A DNA stretch of 64,000 bases from Rothia santali. Lineage in GTDB: Bacteria; Actinomycetota; Actinomycetes; Actinomycetales; Micrococcaceae. The notes under the pieces are model-generated. The model had not been told where the DNA came from. It worked only from the letters and a program-made list of their open reading frames with translations, and did no database searches. The stretch spans positions 1-64,000 of the forward strand of contig NZ_JANAFB010000014.1 of NCBI RefSeq assembly GCF_024199905.1, written 5' to 3'. Below are positions 20,338 to 28,566 of the stretch, one piece after another. The number at the start of each line of letters is the position of its first letter. The first letter of the stretch is position 1. The position numbers were made by a program, and so were the translations under genes.

Positions 20338-20343
20338 TACACT
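20338..20343 (+). promoter_or_regulatory. -10 box of cls (leaderless)
   Basis: TACACT lies seven bases before GTG 20351, and no ribosome site is present. Confidence 0.5.
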
Positions 20344-20350
20344 CGGACGG

Positions 20351-21826
20351 GTGAACTTCTCCCTGCTCAACATCCCGTGGTTCCCCGGTTGGGTCGACGG
20401 CATCATCTTCGCGCTGGACATCATCATCCGCATCGTGGCGTTGTGCTGGATCCCCTACAACCGCAAGCCCTCGGTGGCGTTGGGCTGGCTCATGGCCATC
20501 TTCCTGATCCCCTACGTCGGCATCGTGATCTTCCTGGTCATCGGCTCGCGCTACCTGCCCAAGAGCCGGCGCGAGCGGCAGTCGCGGATGAACGAGCTGA
20601 TCCGGGAGCGGATCGGCAACAAGCCCATCCTCGGGGACCAGGGCCACCTGCGGGAGTCCGACGTCGCCGCGGCGATCCTGAACTACCGGCTCGGCTCCCT
20701 GCCCATGGCCGGCGGCAACCGCTTCTCGCTGCTGCCCGACAACCACGAGGCCATGAAGGTCATGGCGCGCGCCGTCGACGAGGCGGAGGAGTACGTCCAC
20801 TTCGAGTTCTACATCGTCGCCTACGACTCCTCGAGCGCTCCCCTGCTGGACGCGCTGTTCCGCGCCCACGCCCGCGGCGTGAAGGTCCACATCCTGATCG
20901 ACCACATGGGCTCCGTGGGATACCCGGGGTACGCGCAGCTGGTCAAGCGCCTGGACCGGGAGGGGGTCTCGTGGCGGCGGATGCTGCCCCTGCGCCCGTG
21001 GCGCGGCGAGTACCAGCGCCCCGACCTGCGCAACCACCGCAAGATCCTGGTGATCGACGGCGAGGTGGGCTTCTCCGGCTCGCAGAACATCATCGACCGG
21101 TCCTACAACAAGAGGGCGAACCTGCGGAAGGACCTCGCCTGGAAGGACCTGATGCTGGACATCCGCGGGCCCATGGTCGCGGAGCTCAACGCGCTGTTCA
21201 TCTCCGACTGGTACGCCGAGACCGGCGACCTGCTCCTCGACGAGGTCGACCAGGACCTGCCCTCCCTGGACTCCGGGGTGATGGCCCAGGCGGTGCCCTC
21301 GGGGCCCGGGTTCGAGACGGAGAACAACCTGCGCCTGATCAACCACCTGATCTACAACGCCGAGCGGCGCATCATCATCTGCAGCCCGTACTTCGTCCCC
21401 GACGACTCGCTCAAGATGGCGCTGACCACCGCGGCCCAGTCGGGCATCGACATCACGCTGATCGTCTGCGCCAAGGGCGACAAGTTCTTCCCCCACTTCG
21501 GGCAGCGCTCCTACTACGCGGGCCTGCTGCAGATGGGCGTCAAGATCCAGCTCTACCCGGCGCCCACCGTGCTGCACACCAAGTTCATGCTGGTGGACGA
21601 CGACGTGTCCCTCATCGGCTCCTCCAACATGGACCAGCGGTCCTTCTCGCTGAACCTCGAGGTCTCGATGCTGATCCTGGATCCCCAGATCAACGCCGAG
21701 GTGGACGAGCTGGCCCGGCAGTACATCGAGGTCTGCGACGAGGTGGACTATGCGCAGTGGCTGCGCCGCCCGCTCTACACCAAGGCGACGGAGAACGTCT
21801 GCCGGCTCACCTCGGCGCTGCTGTAG
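20351..21826 (+). CDS. cls: Cardiolipin synthase (phospholipase D family)
   Basis: 491 residues. Condenses phosphatidyl groups to make cardiolipin in the cytoplasmic membrane. Two N-terminal membrane helices (about residues 12-30 and 36-58) are followed by two PLD domains, each with an HKD motif: NHRKILVIDGEVGFSGSQN (~21030) and LHTKFMLVDDDVSLIGSSN (~21570). Length and layout match bacterial ClsA. The GTG start is fixed by the -10 spacing. Confidence 0.95.
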   Translation: MNFSLLNIPWFPGWVDGIIFALDIIIRIVALCWIPYNRKPSVALGWLMAIFLIPYVGIVIFLVIGSRYLPKSRRERQSRMNELIRERIGNKPILGDQGHLRESDVAAAILNYRLGSLPMAGGNRFSLLPDNHEAMKVMARAVDEAEEYVHFEFYIVAYDSSSAPLLDALFRAHARGVKVHILIDHMGSVGYPGYAQLVKRLDREGVSWRRMLPLRPWRGEYQRPDLRNHRKILVIDGEVGFSGSQNIIDRSYNKRANLRKDLAWKDLMLDIRGPMVAELNALFISDWYAETGDLLLDEVDQDLPSLDSGVMAQAVPSGPGFETENNLRLINHLIYNAERRIIICSPYFVPDDSLKMALTTAAQSGIDITLIVCAKGDKFFPHFGQRSYYAGLLQMGVKIQLYPAPTVLHTKFMLVDDDVSLIGSSNMDQRSFSLNLEVSMLILDPQINAEVDELARQYIEVCDEVDYAQWLRRPLYTKATENVCRLTSALL

Positions 21827-21876
21827 GGGCGGGGCGGCACCGCGACGGATCCGTCGTCAGGTCGGCCCGCGGCGGG

Positions 21877-22569
21877 TCAGTCGAGCTGCCCGTGCCGCCA
21901 GGCGCCCGCGGCGGACTCCAGCTCCTCGGCGGTGGTGATCAGCCGGCGGGAGGCGCGGGTCAGGCGCGCTCCGACGCGGCTCGAGCCGGGGTCCGTGAAG
22001 AACTCGCTGGCCCGGGCGCCGGCCTCGGCCCCCGCCGGGTGCACCGCCACGTCGTTGCGGTCGGCGGCCACCGCCTGGCCGAGCGCGACGACGCGGCAGA
22101 AGGCCGCGAAGCGCTCGAGGGCGACGTCGAACTCCCCCGTGTACGCCCCGGTGAGGATCGCGTCCACGGTGCGGCACAGCTCGTCGGCGGCGGGCGGGTC
22201 CGCGACCCCCGCGACCACCCGGGCGACCTCGGCGCTGCCCTGCCCGAGCTCGTAGTACCGGCCCACGACGTCGGGATTGCGGCGGACCGTGTCCCGCAGC
22301 GCGTAGATGCGCCAGAGGGCGCCGGGCAGAGAGACGCCGGGGGCCTCGGCCCACATCTCGGCGATCGCGTCCAGCCCGTAGTGGTCCGTGAACTCCACGA
22401 GGCGCGCGGTGACCGCCGGGTCGCTGGTGCCGCGGCCCTGGCACAGGATCGCCCAGGCCGACGAGTGCGCGGCCTGCGAGATGGTCTCCGGGTCCTCGCC
22501 GCCCTCCCAGTGGTCGAAGAGCTGGGGCGAGAACTTCACGGGCTTGTGGTGGCGTTCTGTGGAAGACAT
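21877..22569 (-). CDS. Conserved actinobacterial protein, unknown
   Basis: 230 residues, soluble and mostly helical. Blocks such as VKFSPQLFDHWEGGEDP, LPGALWRIYALRDTV and FDVALERFAAFCRVVALG look like a conserved actinobacterial family that I recall as uncharacterised; no catalytic motif is evident. The chosen ATG at 22569 has a TAGGCT box seven bases upstream, fitting a leaderless transcript. Convergent with cls and in the same direction as glutaminase, with its own promoter. Confidence 0.7.
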   Translation of the reverse strand: MSSTERHHKPVKFSPQLFDHWEGGEDPETISQAAHSSAWAILCQGRGTSDPAVTARLVEFTDHYGLDAIAEMWAEAPGVSLPGALWRIYALRDTVRRNPDVVGRYYELGQGSAEVARVVAGVADPPAADELCRTVDAILTGAYTGEFDVALERFAAFCRVVALGQAVAADRNDVAVHPAGAEAGARASEFFTDPGSSRVGARLTRASRRLITTAEELESAAGAWRHGQLD

Positions 22570-22576
22570 CGGTCCC

Positions 22577-22582
22577 AGCCTA
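22577..22582 (-). promoter_or_regulatory. -10 box, minus strand (leaderless)
   Basis: TAGGCT on the minus strand, seven bases before the ATG at 22569. Confidence 0.45.
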
Positions 22583-22717
22583 CGCCTGTCGCCCGGGAGC
22601 GCGCCCGGTGCCGACGGCCCGCACCGTCCTGTCCGGCGGGCCGCACCCAGCTGGCGGGCCTCACCGCATCCGGCGGGCCGCATCGCACCCGGCGGCCCGC
22701 ACCCCGTCCAGCCGGCC

Positions 22718-24556
22718 TCACCCCATCTGGCTGGTGCGCAGGCCGATCTCCCGCAGCTGGTGGCCCACCTGGCGGTACCCCTCGCGCGCGATCGCCTGCC
22801 AGACCAGCAGCGCGAAGGCGGGGTCCTCCCGGTCCAGGCGGTCCAGGACCGCGGCGGGGAGCAGGAAGTACTCGACGTCGTCGAGCGCGGTGACCCGCAG
22901 GATCTGCCGGTCGGAGAAGCCCAGGCAGCCCTCGCCGAAGGTCATGCCCGGGGACAGCTCGCCCACCGTCAGCTCCTCGCGCGCGGCGTCGCCGCTCGGC
23001 CGGTCCCCCGCCTCGTCCATGCGGACCGGCAGGCTCTGGCGCACCCGCCCGGAGATGATCATGTGGATCCCGGCGAAGTCCTCGCCGGGGGTCAGGATCT
23101 CCTCGCCCTCCCGCGCCTGGCGGCGCTCGAGCAGCCCGCCCAGCCGCTGCCGCTGCTCCGCGGAGATGTGCGCGGCGAGCGGGCTGTCCAGCAGGCCCAC
23201 CCGCTCCGGCCGGCTGTCCTCGGAGCCGTAGCGCTCGATGATGAGGTCCTCGGCCCAGGCCGCCGCGCTGTCCTTGGTGTCGAAGGTCCGGATCCCCTCC
23301 GGCAGGGGCAGCAGGCCCTCCGGGTCCACCACGACCAGCTCCCTCCCCTCGCCCGCGAAGCTCTCGCGCAGGTTCCGGAAGATCTCCGCGGAGGCGTCGA
23401 GCACCTTGCCCACGCGCCGCCCGTCCACGATCACGGTCACGACGTCGCCCTCCACCGCGTCGATGATCGCGCGCACCGAGGAGTCCACCGCGGCGAACAT
23501 GAGGTCCCCCTGCAGCTCGACCACCATGGCCCGCGCCGCGTACTCGTCCAGCACGTCCTGCGCCTCCTGGTTGCGCCGGACCTGCGAGGGCGACTCGGAG
23601 ACGGGGTAGACGCCGCGGACGGTCGCCTGGGCGGCGGCGGTCGCGTGGGCGAAGTGCAGCTGGAGGTCCCCCGCGAGCCGGCGGCAGGTCTCGACGCCGC
23701 GCACGCTGCTGCCGTGCTCGTCCAGCGGCGGCGAGTACACGGCCAGCCCCATCTCGCCGGAGAGGACCGCGATGATCCCGCCCCCGACGCCGGACTTGGC
23801 CGGGATGCCGACCTCGGTCATCCAGTGCCCCGAGTCGTCGTACATCCCGCAGGTGGACATGACCGACAGGACCCGGGCGTTGACCGCCGGCGTCGCGGCC
23901 CGCACGCCGGTGACCGGGTTGACGCCGTTGTTGGCCAGCGTGGCGGCCACGAGCGCGAGGTCGCGGGCGGTGACCGAGATCGAGCACTGGAGGAAGTAGT
24001 CGTCCAGCGCCTGCTCGACGTCGCCCTCGATGATCCCGAAGGACTTCATGAGGTAGCCCATCGCGCGGTTGCGGTCCCCGTAGCGGCTCTCCTGCCGGTG
24101 CGAGGCCTCGTCGACGTGCAGCTCCCGGCCCGCGAACCGGCCGTAGGCCTCGAGGATGCGCGCGGCCCGGCCCTCCCGGCCCGGGTCGATGAGCGCCGTC
24201 GTCGCGATGGCCCCGGCGTTGATCAGCGGGTTGTCGGGGCGGCCGTTGGTCTGGAGGGAGATCTCGTTGAAGGCGTCGCCGGAGGGCTCGACGTCGATCC
24301 GCTCGTCGACGAACCCGAAGCCGTGGTCCTCCAGGGCGATCGCGTAGGACAGCGCCTTGGAGATCGACTGGATGGTGAACTCCTGGCCCGCGTCGCCGAC
24401 CTCGTAGACGTGCCCGTCCACGGTCGCGATCGCGATCCCGAACCCGTCCGGGTCGCCCTCCGCCAGCACCGGCGTCGAGTGGCTGGGCTGGCCCTCGTCC
24501 AGGGTGCTGATCTCGCGGTGGACGGTGCCCAGGTACTGGCTGATCGGTGACTCCAT
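22718..24556 (-). CDS. glsA: Glutaminase A with STAS and cyclic-nucleotide-binding domains
   Basis: 612 residues. The N-terminal ~310 residues are a glutaminase of the serine beta-lactamase fold (glutamine to glutamate plus ammonia): SISK at residues 64-67 holds the nucleophile Ser and the Lys, and KSGVGGG holds a further active-site Lys. A STAS domain follows (about 335-450, VVELQGDLMFAAVD), then a CRP-like cyclic-nucleotide-binding fold (about 475-600, EEILTPGEDFAGIHMIISGRV). The two C-terminal domains suggest control of activity or location by a ligand. Known from other actinobacteria; the ligand here is not predictable. Confidence 0.92.
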   Translation of the reverse strand: MESPISQYLGTVHREISTLDEGQPSHSTPVLAEGDPDGFGIAIATVDGHVYEVGDAGQEFTIQSISKALSYAIALEDHGFGFVDERIDVEPSGDAFNEISLQTNGRPDNPLINAGAIATTALIDPGREGRAARILEAYGRFAGRELHVDEASHRQESRYGDRNRAMGYLMKSFGIIEGDVEQALDDYFLQCSISVTARDLALVAATLANNGVNPVTGVRAATPAVNARVLSVMSTCGMYDDSGHWMTEVGIPAKSGVGGGIIAVLSGEMGLAVYSPPLDEHGSSVRGVETCRRLAGDLQLHFAHATAAAQATVRGVYPVSESPSQVRRNQEAQDVLDEYAARAMVVELQGDLMFAAVDSSVRAIIDAVEGDVVTVIVDGRRVGKVLDASAEIFRNLRESFAGEGRELVVVDPEGLLPLPEGIRTFDTKDSAAAWAEDLIIERYGSEDSRPERVGLLDSPLAAHISAEQRQRLGGLLERRQAREGEEILTPGEDFAGIHMIISGRVRQSLPVRMDEAGDRPSGDAAREELTVGELSPGMTFGEGCLGFSDRQILRVTALDDVEYFLLPAAVLDRLDREDPAFALLVWQAIAREGYRQVGHQLREIGLRTSQMG

Positions 24557-24562
24557 GCCCCC

Positions 24563-24568
24563 AGCCTA
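24563..24568 (-). promoter_or_regulatory. -10 box of glutaminase (leaderless)
   Basis: TAGGCT on the minus strand, six bases before the ATG at 24556. It is the same hexamer as at 22577 and 57081. Confidence 0.5.
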
Positions 24569-24692
24569 AAGGGCCGGGACGGGACCGGGGGAACGACGCC
24601 GGGCGCCCCCTCCCGAGGCCCCGCGACGTTCGCGGGGGTCCGCCCGGCTCGTGTACAGTGGGAGTGCTCTGCACGCCGTCGCGTGCGGGCGT

Positions 24693-24765
24693 GCGCCTCT
24701 AGCTCAGTTGGTAGAGCATCGGACTTTTAATCCGTGGGTCGTGGGTTCGAGCCCCACGGGGCGCA
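24693..24765 (+). tRNA. tRNA-Lys (anticodon TTT)
   Basis: 73 nt. Acceptor arms GCGCCTC and GGGGCGC pair over seven positions, the D stem is GCTC/GAGC, the anticodon loop is CTTTTAA, and the T arm is GTGGG-TTCGAGC-CCCAC. CCA is not encoded. A possible -10 (TACAGT) lies at 24654-24659. The mobile element begins at its 3' end, which is a usual tyrosine-integrase target. Confidence 0.97.
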
Positions 24766-25078
24766 CAGACGAGGATCCCGTTCCGGCCATGGCCGGGGCG
24801 GGATTTTCTGCATCCTGAGCGGGAATCTCGATCGGTGCTGAGGCAACGGGCCCAAGAAGGTCGCCGACAGTGATGCCGAAGTAGCCAGCAATCACTGCCA
24901 GGTCATGGATCACAAAGGCGGTCTTGCCTTTGAGGCGCGTCGAGAGGTTTGGCTGTGAAATTCCCAAGGCCCCAGCCAGCTCAGTCTGACTGACTCCCTT
25001 CCGGGCCATCCAGGCTCGCACCTCATCTCGAACTGCAAGTTCGAACTCAGAGATGCCCTCTGCGGAACGTCGTCGCAT
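24704..25078 (-). CDS. XRE-family repressor; C-terminus read through tRNA
   Basis: 124 residues. The Cro/CI-type HTH spans about residues 14-60 (VRAWMARKGVSQTELAGALGI). The start ATG has a GAGGAGG site. The last ~20 residues (VRPVGLEPTTHGLKVRCSTN) are the antisense strand of tRNA-Lys, and the stop lies inside its D arm. The protein therefore takes its final form only when the element is integrated, or its C-terminus changes on excision. Probable repressor of the element's excision and transfer genes, facing a divergent Cro-like gene. Confidence 0.85.
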   Translation of the reverse strand: MRRRSAEGISEFELAVRDEVRAWMARKGVSQTELAGALGISQPNLSTRLKGKTAFVIHDLAVIAGYFGITVGDLLGPVASAPIEIPAQDAENPAPAMAGTGSSSVRPVGLEPTTHGLKVRCSTN

Positions 25079-25104
25079 CTCGTCCTCCTCATCGCTTGAC
25101 GGCT

Positions 25105-25180
25105 AGCTGATACGACCAGCGTATACACAAGACGATACAAGTGCAATATACGTTTTGCATATAGACTTTTTTCGTATACC
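25105..25180. promoter_or_regulatory. Operator region of the repressor/Cro switch
   Basis: The AT-rich gap between the divergent HTH genes holds repeated half-sites of the type CGTATAC: GATACG 25109-25114, CGTATAC 25120-25126, CGATAC 25133-25138, TATACG 25147-25152 and CGTATAC 25173-25179. The last overlaps the likely -10 of the rightward gene. This is the layout of a phage-like genetic switch. Confidence 0.6.
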
Positions 25181-25189
25181 GTTGCTCCC

Positions 25190-25429
25190 ATGACGACAGC
25201 ACTTGAAGTCGGACTCAACGTCCGCGCAGTCCTTGCACGGAAGGGCTGGTCACAGGCCAAAGCAGCTGAGGCCATCGGCATGAGCCGCGTGGCGTTCAGT
25301 CATCGGATCAACGGGAAGTACCCGTTCAACGTGAAGGAACTAGCTGATCTGGCGAGAGCTCTCGGAGTCTCGTACAGCTCTCTGGTCACGATCCCAGAGG
25401 AAGGAAAGCGCGATGAACGAGCAGATTGA
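25190..25429 (+). CDS. Small XRE/Cro-like HTH protein
   Basis: 79 residues, nearly all one Cro/CI HTH domain (VLARKGWSQAKAAEAIGMSRVAFSHRI, split here as two helices with a turn). Divergent from the repressor and read into the element. No ribosome site precedes the ATG, and the leader is only about nine bases behind a TATACC box. It probably competes with the repressor for the shared operators. Its end overlaps the next gene by 17 bases. Confidence 0.82.
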   Translation: MTTALEVGLNVRAVLARKGWSQAKAAEAIGMSRVAFSHRINGKYPFNVKELADLARALGVSYSSLVTIPEEGKRDERAD

Positions 25430-26336
25430 GCACTACGAGACGACCCTGGTTGATGAAACCGAACAGCTGACCGAAGCACAGGCGAGTCGCCTGACGAAGG
25501 AGATCCGCAAGGGGCTGTCCAGCACTCATCACCTGATCCGCATGGCGTGGGAGAAGCGCGCGTGGGTCTCGCTGGGGTACGAGAGCTGGGACGCGTATTG
25601 CTCGGATCAGTTCGGAGATCTGATGCTGACGCCGCCGAAGGAGGACCGTACAGCTACCGTCGCTGAGCTGAGCGAGTCAGGCATGAGCCTTCGTGCGATC
25701 GCGTCAGCTACTGACCTCTCGAAGAATACGGCGGCACGCCTGCTGAAGCAGGCCGAGGACGAAGGGCTGGTGGATGCCCGGGAGGACCGAGTCGGTGTCG
25801 ACGGCAAGGTCTACGCGTCGCCGAAGCCTAAGCAGGAGAAGAAGGCCTCTGCGCCCGCTCCTGAGTCGGAGGCCTCGGAGGGGAAGCTGGATGAGCTCGA
25901 TGAGTCGATGCTCGACATGGACGCCGATGACATCGGGATCGAGGGGTTCACCGCTGCACCGGAGACGGTATCTGCTACTCCCGACCTCAGCGTTGAAGAT
26001 GCACTGGAGGAAATCACTTTCCCCGGCATGGAGACCGCCGAGGACACGGTGGAGGACCACGGTCTCGAAGAGGTGATCGAGAAGGTCAAGGCCGCTGAGA
26101 TCTCGATGAAGTCCTCGTTGGAAGCCTCCAGCATGAAGTACGCGCCGGAGGAGATCACCGACCGCATCGTGGGCGTGCTGACGAGCTCCCTGCTGGCCTC
26201 TGCCGGGATGCTCGACTGCTTCCGCCTGAACCAGGCTCCGATTACCCAGCCGTCAATGATCTCCAAGCACCTCGAGGTCGCGGTGGCAACGCTGGACCGC
26301 GTAGTGGAGCAGCTGAGGAGTGATGCAGATGCCTAG
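25413..26336 (+). CDS. HTH DNA-binding protein of the element
   Basis: 307 residues. The N-terminal helical part (RMAWEKRAWVSLGYESWDAY) resembles plasmid and phage proteins of actinobacteria. It is followed by an HTH of ParB/sigma-like type (SESGMSLRAIASATDLSKNTAARLLKQA, about residues 72-100 in two helices). Then come a long acidic disordered middle and a helical C-terminus. The ATG overlaps the Cro-like gene and follows GAGGAAAG. It is probably a regulator or partition-like protein; the exact role is not recognisable. Confidence 0.65.
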   Translation: MNEQIEHYETTLVDETEQLTEAQASRLTKEIRKGLSSTHHLIRMAWEKRAWVSLGYESWDAYCSDQFGDLMLTPPKEDRTATVAELSESGMSLRAIASATDLSKNTAARLLKQAEDEGLVDAREDRVGVDGKVYASPKPKQEKKASAPAPESEASEGKLDELDESMLDMDADDIGIEGFTAAPETVSATPDLSVEDALEEITFPGMETAEDTVEDHGLEEVIEKVKAAEISMKSSLEASSMKYAPEEITDRIVGVLTSSLLASAGMLDCFRLNQAPITQPSMISKHLEVAVATLDRVVEQLRSDADA

Positions 26337-26463
26337 CAGTCACAGGCGTGAAAAAGCGGAGGCCGTCAATCCTTTGACCGAGACGACGACCCCCGCCCAG
26401 TTGAAAACCACAGCAAGAAACCGGGCCCAACTGCGCTCATCCTACCAAGCAGGAGATACCCCC

Positions 26464-27450
26464 GTGTCGAAGTCTTCCGGCCCTCGGATCAACCCGGACT
26501 CCCGGTCCACGCTCTGGCTGACCGTCGTGCTGATCTGCACACTCGGGCTGACGTCGTTCATGGTCAGCTTCAACGGCCTGCACGATGTTGCCGGGTGGGT
26601 CGGTTTGCCGGTGTGGATGCGCTGGGCGGTGCCGGTGTTCATCGACATTGCGATCCTGGCGTACTCCATGGCCGCGGTGATCCATCGTTCTCGACAGGAG
26701 AAGGTCTGGCCGACCTGGACGACGCTGGGAGCCTTCACTCTGATCTCGGTGATCGCCAACGCAGCGCACGCGCTGGCGGCCGGCGAGACGGAGACGACTA
26801 TGCAGAGCTGGATCGGTGCTGGCATCGCAGCCATGGCCCCGGTGGCGGTCTTCGCCGCCACGGAGGAGATCTCGCGTCTGGCCTTTGCCGCGGCACCGGC
26901 GCTGCCGGAAGTCGTCGCGGAAGCGGAACCGGAGGCCACGGAAGCGGATGACGACGCTGCGGAAGATACGGCGGCACCCTTGCCGCTTGCCGAGGTGCCA
27001 GCGGAAGCGACCCCGGCGGAAGCACCGGTGGTCGCGGACGAGCAGCGGCCCGCTGATCGCCCGGTCTCTGCACCGGCAGCACCGTTGCGGAACGAACAGG
27101 CGGCATCTCGCATCTTTGACCCTCAGCCGGCTACTCAGTTTGCGTCTTGGAAGCCAGGCGAGCCCGTGAGGGAGCCGCAGGGGCCCGTCAAGGACGTCCC
27201 GGGGCCGGTTGAGCGGCAGGGGCAGAAAGAGCCGGCGGAAAGCCGTTCCGCCCCGGCTGAGCCTGCTCCTTCCGAGTCGGATCCTGATGGTCTGGTCGCG
27301 TGGGTGAAGTCCCAGCACGCGGAAGGCGTGGCCGTCACTGGGAAGATGGTCGGCGCGTTCCTCGGCAAGTCCGACCGGACCGGCCGGAACCGGCTCACCG
27401 CTCTGAAGGAAGAGCGGCCGGAACTGTTCGAGCTCGAGGAGGCGAAGTAA
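26464..27450 (+). CDS. DUF2637-type membrane protein
   Basis: 328 residues with four membrane helices in the first ~140 residues (LWLTVVLICTLGLTSF, VPVFIDIAILAYSMAAVI, LGAFTLISVIANAAHAL, IGAGIAAMAPVAVFAATEE). This is the DUF2637 pattern of actinobacterial plasmids and conjugative elements. A Pro/Glu/Ala-rich cytoplasmic stretch and a C-terminal HTH-like segment (VTGKMVGAFLGKSDRTGRNR) follow. GTG 26464 has AGGAGA upstream; in-frame ATGs at 26320-26329 overlap the previous gene and are an alternative. The helix-plus-DNA-binding layout suggests a membrane-tethered regulator (inference). Confidence 0.72.
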   Translation: MSKSSGPRINPDSRSTLWLTVVLICTLGLTSFMVSFNGLHDVAGWVGLPVWMRWAVPVFIDIAILAYSMAAVIHRSRQEKVWPTWTTLGAFTLISVIANAAHALAAGETETTMQSWIGAGIAAMAPVAVFAATEEISRLAFAAAPALPEVVAEAEPEATEADDDAAEDTAAPLPLAEVPAEATPAEAPVVADEQRPADRPVSAPAAPLRNEQAASRIFDPQPATQFASWKPGEPVREPQGPVKDVPGPVERQGQKEPAESRSAPAEPAPSESDPDGLVAWVKSQHAEGVAVTGKMVGAFLGKSDRTGRNRLTALKEERPELFELEEAK

Positions 27451-27453
27451 CTA

Positions 27454-28566
27454 ATGTCGATCGCGGCCACCAGTTGGGTGTTCACTCACTCCCTGAAGCC
27501 AGCGCAGTTCGTCGTCCTGTTCTCCGTCGCTGACGAAGCAGAGTCGGACGGCGCGTGCTACATGGGCCAGAAGAAGCTGGCTTGGAAGGCTGACTGCTCC
27601 GTCCGCACCGTACAGCGGCAGCTGAAGGAGTTCGAGCAGATGGGTCTCCTGCACATCGAGCGTCGCTACCCGGAGTGGGCACGAGGTCGAATGACAGATG
27701 CCATCGTGCTGCACCTGGATCAGGCCGGCACCAAGGGGGCCTACCCCGGCCAGGCCGAAATCAAGAAGCAACAGGATGAGGATCGCCGCCGTTACGAGGT
27801 GCCCGTCGATGTTGTCGAAGATGGGCCTGACAGCGCTGACGCTGATCTACACGACAATTTGTCGCCTAGATGCGTTTCGCCTAGTCAGGATCAAGGCGAC
27901 ATTCTGTCACCTAGACCGATCTACCCGACAGTTTCGAACGATCTAGGCGACATTTTCGAGTCCAAGGACTCGGGTGCCTTAAAAGGAACGCGTGCGCGCT
28001 TAACCCGTCAGTCCCGTCAGTCTGAGAACGATTCGAACTCGAAGACGGAGCCGGCTGCGCCGGAGACGGACGGACAGACAGACGAGGATTCCTCCCCGGC
28101 GAAGGTCTGCCGGGGCGTGTCCCTGGATCAGCTCCGCGGCCGTCTCGGTTCGGTGCTGTCCGGAGTCTCCGATGAGCAGCTCGAGGTCATGATCTCGATC
28201 GTGCTGGATCGGGCCAGCGGGCGGGTCAAGTCTCCGTTGGCGTTCGTCGCCGCCGGGATCAACCGTGAACCGGCCGAGCTGCGTTCCCAGGCGGAGGATC
28301 TGCTCACGGTCAAAACCGGGGCCACCGCGGCGGACTGGGATGACTTCCTAGCCGATGAGGTTGGTGCTCAGCTGGCCGAGACCAGCGGCACGGCTGCATT
28401 GCGGACGTGTCCGGTGCACCAGATCGACCACCTCGGTACTTGCCCGTCATGTCGTGCCGATTCCCTGGCCACGCAGCCCGAGGACGCGGTGTCGGGTGCC
28501 GCTGATGGCCGCACCTACCGAGAGCAAGTGCGGCAGCAGCGTGAAGCTCGAAGAGGAGCCTCGTGA
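27454..28566 (+). CDS. Winged-helix replication-type protein
   Basis: 370 residues. The N-terminal winged helix (QFVVLFSVADEA, CSVRTVQRQLKEFEQMGLL) matches the HTH_36-type domain of plasmid replication and regulatory proteins. A variable linker is encoded by DNA with inverted-repeat sites, then a helical domain (about 215-300) and a zinc-ribbon-like CPVHxnCPSC (residues ~322-336). Strong ribosome site (GAGGAG) before ATG; the stop overlaps the next start (TGATG). It could be the element's replication initiator, but the catalytic signature of a Rep protein is not visible. Confidence 0.6.
   Translation: MSIAATSWVFTHSLKPAQFVVLFSVADEAESDGACYMGQKKLAWKADCSVRTVQRQLKEFEQMGLLHIERRYPEWARGRMTDAIVLHLDQAGTKGAYPGQAEIKKQQDEDRRRYEVPVDVVEDGPDSADADLHDNLSPRCVSPSQDQGDILSPRPIYPTVSNDLGDIFESKDSGALKGTRARLTRQSRQSENDSNSKTEPAAPETDGQTDEDSSPAKVCRGVSLDQLRGRLGSVLSGVSDEQLEVMISIVLDRASGRVKSPLAFVAAGINREPAELRSQAEDLLTVKTGATAADWDDFLADEVGAQLAETSGTAALRTCPVHQIDHLGTCPSCRADSLATQPEDAVSGAADGRTYREQVRQQREARRGAS
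27860..27952. repeat. Cluster of TGTCGCCTAG sites (iteron-like)
   Basis: Five copies of a 10-bp word lie inside the winged-helix gene: TGTCGCCTAG 27860-27869, TTTCGCCTAG 27875-27884, the inverse CAAGGCGACA 27892-27901, TGTCACCTAG 27905-27914, and the inverse CTAGGCGACA 27943-27952. Copies three and four form an inverted pair. They resemble binding sites for an initiator or regulator placed within its own gene. Confidence 0.55.
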
